From: Gammaproteobacteria bacterium
Lineage (GTDB): Bacteria > Pseudomonadota > Gammaproteobacteria > Steroidobacterales > Steroidobacteraceae
DNA length: 64,000 nt
Direction: 5' to 3'
NCBI GenBank assembly: GCA_028293765.1
Contig: JAQGOG010000141.1
Location: 62,001 to 126,000 of the forward strand
The notes beneath the pieces were generated by a model. That model was given only the letters and a program-made list of their open reading frames with translations, did no database searches and was not told where the DNA came from. Below, piece after piece: positions 61,157 through 64,000 of the stretch. How positions within the stretch are numbered: the first letter of the stretch is position 1; each line of letters begins with the position of its first letter. Both the position numbers and the translations under genes were made by a program.

Positions 61157-62274
61157 GACTTGTTCCCCGCCCGTGCTATCTGCGTGGTCACTGCGCTCGG
61201 CGCCTTCTTCTCCTTCTCGCCGGCGCGCAGCGTGAACGAGCGCGCATAAGCCCCAGAGCGGGCGCTGAGGAGCGGATCATCCGAGGGCTCGATGCCGGCA
61301 GGCAGCACCAGCGGATCGTAGTTGATGTCGGTGCAGGACCCGCCGTCCTCGCCGGAGACGCCATCGATCGTCACCTTCCCGGCATCGACCTGTTGCCGGT
61401 CCGCGGGCCAGGGCAGCGTCGCATCGTCGGTGCGGTCGCCTGGCTGACCGATGGTGACCACCAGGCGCCATTGCAGCGGATGTTGATGAATCTGCGCGAT
61501 CAATGCGTCAAACAGGTAATTCTTGTCCGCCGCCGCAGCTTGCGCCGGGGTCTCAGCCACTACGGGCTGCAAAGGTACCGTGGCCCACCGGACGGGAACG
61601 GATCGGCCGGCGGCGTTGACGAAACGGAAGGCATCGAGGCTGTTGAAGGTCGTATCGGCAAAACCGGAAGAAACGGCACGGGTCTTGATGATGGCCAAGG
61701 CGCGGACCGCCTCCGGATGACGCTCCAGGAACTGCCGCATCGCCGCCGGATCTGGCTTGCCCGTTGCCGGATCGGGTTTGGAGGCGAGGAGTTGGTCATA
61801 GAATCCCTGGGCCGAGTTCACAGGAAAGACCGGGATGTTGTTCATCCCAGTGCGCCATTCCTCGCCGCCCGCCGGCACGAAGCGCAGCGCCATGCTGCGC
61901 ACTGTGGCGGGCGAATCCGCCTGCATCGGCATCCCCCCGGCCAGGGCGAAGCGGCCGATCAGCTGCACACGACCGGGCGCGAAGATCCCGGCTTCGGACA
62001 GAGAAACCGCCGCCCCAGTGCTCTCAAACCAGCCGGAGACACATACGCCCTTGGCGTGGTTGCGCCGGAACCCTGGATGAGTGCCGTTGACTTCCTCGAA
62101 GGCCCGCAACAGCCGGGCCGGTGTCAGGCGGCCGGGCGACAGCCACCCGCCCGCGTAGGCGAACGCACCGGCTACGCCCAGCATCGCGACGCCGATCACC
62201 GCGAGCCGCGTGAGCGTGGCAGCAGCGGTCAGCGGTCGCCCGCTTGCCTCGATCGCGCGCGTGTCAATTGGCAT
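61153..62274 (-). CDS. catalase-related peroxidase (SrpA-like)
   Basis: The 373-residue protein has one N-terminal membrane segment or signal (TLTRLAVIGVAMLGVAGAFAYAG) and a minimal catalase fold. It shows the heme-pocket His in THPGFRRNHAKGVCVSGWFE and SPATVRSMALRFVPAGGEEWRTGMNNIPVF. It is shorter than classical catalases and belongs to the catalase-related peroxidase group (as SrpA). The ATG at 62274 has GGGAG seven bases upstream. Export plus the b561 partner suggests peroxide reduction at the periplasmic face. The stop overlaps the b561 start by four bases. Confidence 0.93.
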   Translation of the reverse strand: MPIDTRAIEASGRPLTAAATLTRLAVIGVAMLGVAGAFAYAGGWLSPGRLTPARLLRAFEEVNGTHPGFRRNHAKGVCVSGWFESTGAAVSLSEAGIFAPGRVQLIGRFALAGGMPMQADSPATVRSMALRFVPAGGEEWRTGMNNIPVFPVNSAQGFYDQLLASKPDPATGKPDPAAMRQFLERHPEAVRALAIIKTRAVSSGFADTTFNSLDAFRFVNAAGRSVPVRWATVPLQPVVAETPAQAAAADKNYLFDALIAQIHQHPLQWRLVVTIGQPGDRTDDATLPWPADRQQVDAGKVTIDGVSGEDGGSCTDINYDPLVLPAGIEPSDDPLLSARSGAYARSFTLRAGEKEKKAPSAVTTQIARAGNKS

Positions 62275-62341
62275 GGTCGCTCTCCCATAACGCAACGCTA
62301 AGAATTGACATCGATGCGGCCGCTGTCGGCCCGCTCAGCAA

Positions 62342-63475
62342 TCAGCCCAGCCAGGCGGCCACCACGCCGTTGATGGCAGCGCCACCCCCGATCAGCCAGA
62401 CAAACAGCAAGCCGCCGAGCAGCAGTGGCTTCAGACCCGCTTGGCGGATGGCTGAAAAATGCGTCGTCAGGCCCAGCGCCGCCATGGCCATGGCCAGTAG
62501 AACGGTATCCAGTTCGGTCGCCGCGCCGAGCACGTAATTCGGCAACTGCGACAGCGAATTAAACATGACCACGCCTATGAATGCGAACGCAAACCAGGGA
62601 ATGGCCAGCTTGCGCTTGACGCCTTCCGCCGCGCCGGCGCGCTGCCCAACCATCTGTTCTTGCGCGGCATCGCGCGCGAGCCAAGCCGATAGCCCGATCA
62701 GGAACGGTGCCAGCATCATCACGCGCACCATCTTCGTGACGACTGCCGTATTGGCGGTGTCCACGCTGACAGAGCGGCCTGCGGCAAAGACCTGCGCCAC
62801 TTCATGGATGGTCGAGCCGGCATAGATGCCAAATGCCTTTGGCCCTGTCGGCAACCACTGCCAGTGCAGGTTCACAGCATAGAGAGCCGGGTAAAGGAAA
62901 ATCGCGAGCGTGCCAAACACAACGACCGTCGAGACCGCGACTGTAACCTGCCCCGCTTTCGCCCGCACCAGTGGCTCGGTGGCCATCACCGCGGCAGCGC
63001 CACAGATTGCGCTGCCGGCGCCGATGAGTATTGACGTCTCGCGATCGAGACCGAACCACCGGGTTCCCAGGATCTGGGCCAGGCCGAAGGTAGAGGTCAG
63101 CAGCAGCGCGTCGATGAGCACACCGGCGACCCCGACCAGCCCGACATCGTGCAGAGTCAGGCGCAGCCCGTAGAGAATCACGCCAGCGCGCAACAGAGTC
63201 TGTTTGGAGAAACCGACGCCAGTGTCGGCGGCTGCAGCGATGGCTGGATAAAAGGTATTGCCCAACACGATTCCCACGACGATGGCGACAGTGAGCGCGC
63301 TCATCCCATGCTCTTGCAGCCATCCGATTGTGCCCAGCCGGATGGCGAGCGCTGCGACCGCGGCGGTCAAGGCCAGACCGGGCAGGAGGCGGCATTTGTC
63401 CCGCAGCGTTCCCGCGAATCCACGCGCATCTTCGACAGGAGTGGGCGGCTGTCTACAAGCAATCTGCTGATTCAA
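62342..63475 (-). CDS. YeiH-type putative sulfate exporter
   Basis: The 377-residue protein has about ten membrane segments and the YeiH/UPF0324 motifs: GIVLGNTFYPAIAAAADTGVGFSKQTLLRAGVILYGLRLTL, ILIGAGSAICGAAAVMATEPLV and YAGSTIHEVAQVFAAGRSVS. A sulfate- or sulfite-related export role is known by annotation, not experiment. It is divergent from a LysR gene whose family (YeiE/CysB-like) often sits next to yeiH. It lies 67 bases upstream of the catalase-like gene on the same strand and may share its transcript. Confidence 0.93.
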   Translation of the reverse strand: MNQQIACRQPPTPVEDARGFAGTLRDKCRLLPGLALTAAVAALAIRLGTIGWLQEHGMSALTVAIVVGIVLGNTFYPAIAAAADTGVGFSKQTLLRAGVILYGLRLTLHDVGLVGVAGVLIDALLLTSTFGLAQILGTRWFGLDRETSILIGAGSAICGAAAVMATEPLVRAKAGQVTVAVSTVVVFGTLAIFLYPALYAVNLHWQWLPTGPKAFGIYAGSTIHEVAQVFAAGRSVSVDTANTAVVTKMVRVMMLAPFLIGLSAWLARDAAQEQMVGQRAGAAEGVKRKLAIPWFAFAFIGVVMFNSLSQLPNYVLGAATELDTVLLAMAMAALGLTTHFSAIRQAGLKPLLLGGLLFVWLIGGGAAINGVVAAWLG

Positions 63476-63550
63476 GGCGTTCTCCGTGCTCTACGAGGCG
63501 CACTTTAAGAACACCGTGTTAAGCGGTCCAACGAATTATTATCGTATGAT

Positions 63551-63569
63551 TAACCTATCTACCAGGTTA
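63551..63569. promoter_or_regulatory. dyad upstream of the LysR gene
   Basis: TAACCT and AGGTTA flank a seven-base centre, 18 bases ahead of the LysR start and 76 bases from the yeiH start, within an AT-rich island (63530-63570). The position fits a LysR autoregulatory and yeiH-activating site. Confidence 0.45.
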
Positions 63570-63587
63570 TTCAGCGAGAAGCGGTCC

Positions 63588-64000
63588 ATGCACCCATTAC
63601 GTCTGACCCTGCGACAGTTGCAGATTTTCCGCGTCGTCGCGGACAGTGGCACCACCGCCGCTGCCGCGGCGGCAATCTCCCTATCTCAGTCCGCCACCAG
63701 CGCCGCCATCAACGAGCTCGAGCGCCTGCTCGAGCTGCAACTGTTCGATCGAGTCGGCAAGCGGCTGCAGCTCAACGACAACGGCCGTGCCCTGTTGCCG
63801 CAAGCCCTGGCCTCACTCGACAGTGCGGGTTGGATCGAGCGCTGGGCACTCGACCGCGAATCGCAGATCGGCACGCTGCGCATTGGGGCAAGTACCACCA
63901 TCGGCAATTACCTCTTACCGGCAATCCTCGCCGGGTTTCGGGACAGTCTGTCGGAGGCGGCACGACCCAACTGGCATGTCCAGGTCGCCATTGCCAACAC
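63588..64000 (+). CDS. LysR family regulator (partial, cut by the window end)
   Basis: The visible 137 codons hold a LysR N-terminal winged helix: LTLRQLQIFRVVADSGTTAAAAAAISLSQSATSAAINELERLLELQLFDRVGKRLQL. The start of the substrate-binding domain follows (TLRIGASTTIGNYLLPAILAGF). The ATG is clear, and the frame runs off the end of the window. The gene diverges from yeiH and resembles its usual regulator YeiE/CysB in position. The remainder of the gene lies beyond the window. Confidence 0.92.
   Translation, partial: MHPLRLTLRQLQIFRVVADSGTTAAAAAAISLSQSATSAAINELERLLELQLFDRVGKRLQLNDNGRALLPQALASLDSAGWIERWALDRESQIGTLRIGASTTIGNYLLPAILAGFRDSLSEAARPNWHVQVAIAN

Overview
The window is a gene-dense, GC-rich stretch (roughly 65% G+C by eye) of a Gram-negative chromosome. 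The pqiABC operon, an RND pump with outer membrane factor, two TonB-dependent receptors, OpgD-type glucan biosynthesis, YbiT-type ABC-F protein and a LeuL-like attenuator leader all point to a gammaproteobacterium, plausibly from the Steroidobacter/Nevskia/Xanthomonas side of the class (inference from gene content, not a phylogeny). No rRNA, tRNA, CRISPR array or intact insertion sequence was seen.

Layout. 1-7.4 kb: a PEP-mutase-like lyase, a divergent Lrp/AsnC regulator and EamA exporter, a GH17-like secreted glycosidase, leuA with a leucine-rich leader peptide upstream, and a divergent lactate permease. 7.4-17.9 kb: a long minus-strand block with opgD, a large AsmA/DUF748-type envelope protein, an aldo/keto reductase, and a pqiA-pqiB-pqiC operon led by a small secreted protein. 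17.9-20.7 kb: a decayed oxidoreductase fragment, two secreted proteins built from internal duplications (NTF2-like; EthD-like with Tat signal) and a GNAT acetyltransferase. 20.7-27.9 kb: a candidate catabolic locus, with a TetR regulator divergent from a tightly coupled NCS1 permease - HyuA-like - DUF917 operon and a TonB-dependent receptor. 27.9-36.6 kb: a membrane MutS-like ATPase, then an RND efflux operon (pump, adaptor, outer membrane factor) translationally coupled to a GntR/FCD regulator. 36.8-45.8 kb: small secreted proteins, a second TonB-dependent receptor, an orphan DNA methyltransferase, ybiT, zwf and panB. 46-55.6 kb: a heptosyltransferase-like enzyme, an MFS permease with a lipoprotein, a DGPF/ECF sigma pair, and a LytS/LytTR two-component system with an acyltransferase. 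55.6-64 kb: a decayed molybdenum-hydroxylase fragment, a coupled pair encoding a cytochrome c fused to a barrel-like domain and a pentaheme cytochrome, a HAD phosphatase, a catalase-like peroxidase/cytochrome b561 pair, YeiH and a divergent LysR gene cut by the window end.

How the genes work together. Many junctions use 4-base stop/start overlaps (pqiB-pqiC, NCS1-HyuA-DUF917, adaptor-OMF-GntR, kinase-response regulator, cytochrome pair, SrpA-b561), so these units are very probably co-translated. Three loci stand out as potentially new biology: the cytochrome c/barrel fusion with its pentaheme partner, the TetR/NCS1/HyuA/DUF917/TonB-receptor uptake and ring-opening locus, and the leucine attenuator ahead of a long-form leuA. 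Four intergenic gaps contain short decayed reading frames (FAD oxidoreductase, SRPBCC, ORF6N, molybdopterin hydroxylase), which shows repeated gene loss between otherwise intact operons. All family assignments are from reading the proteins by eye; no database search was run.
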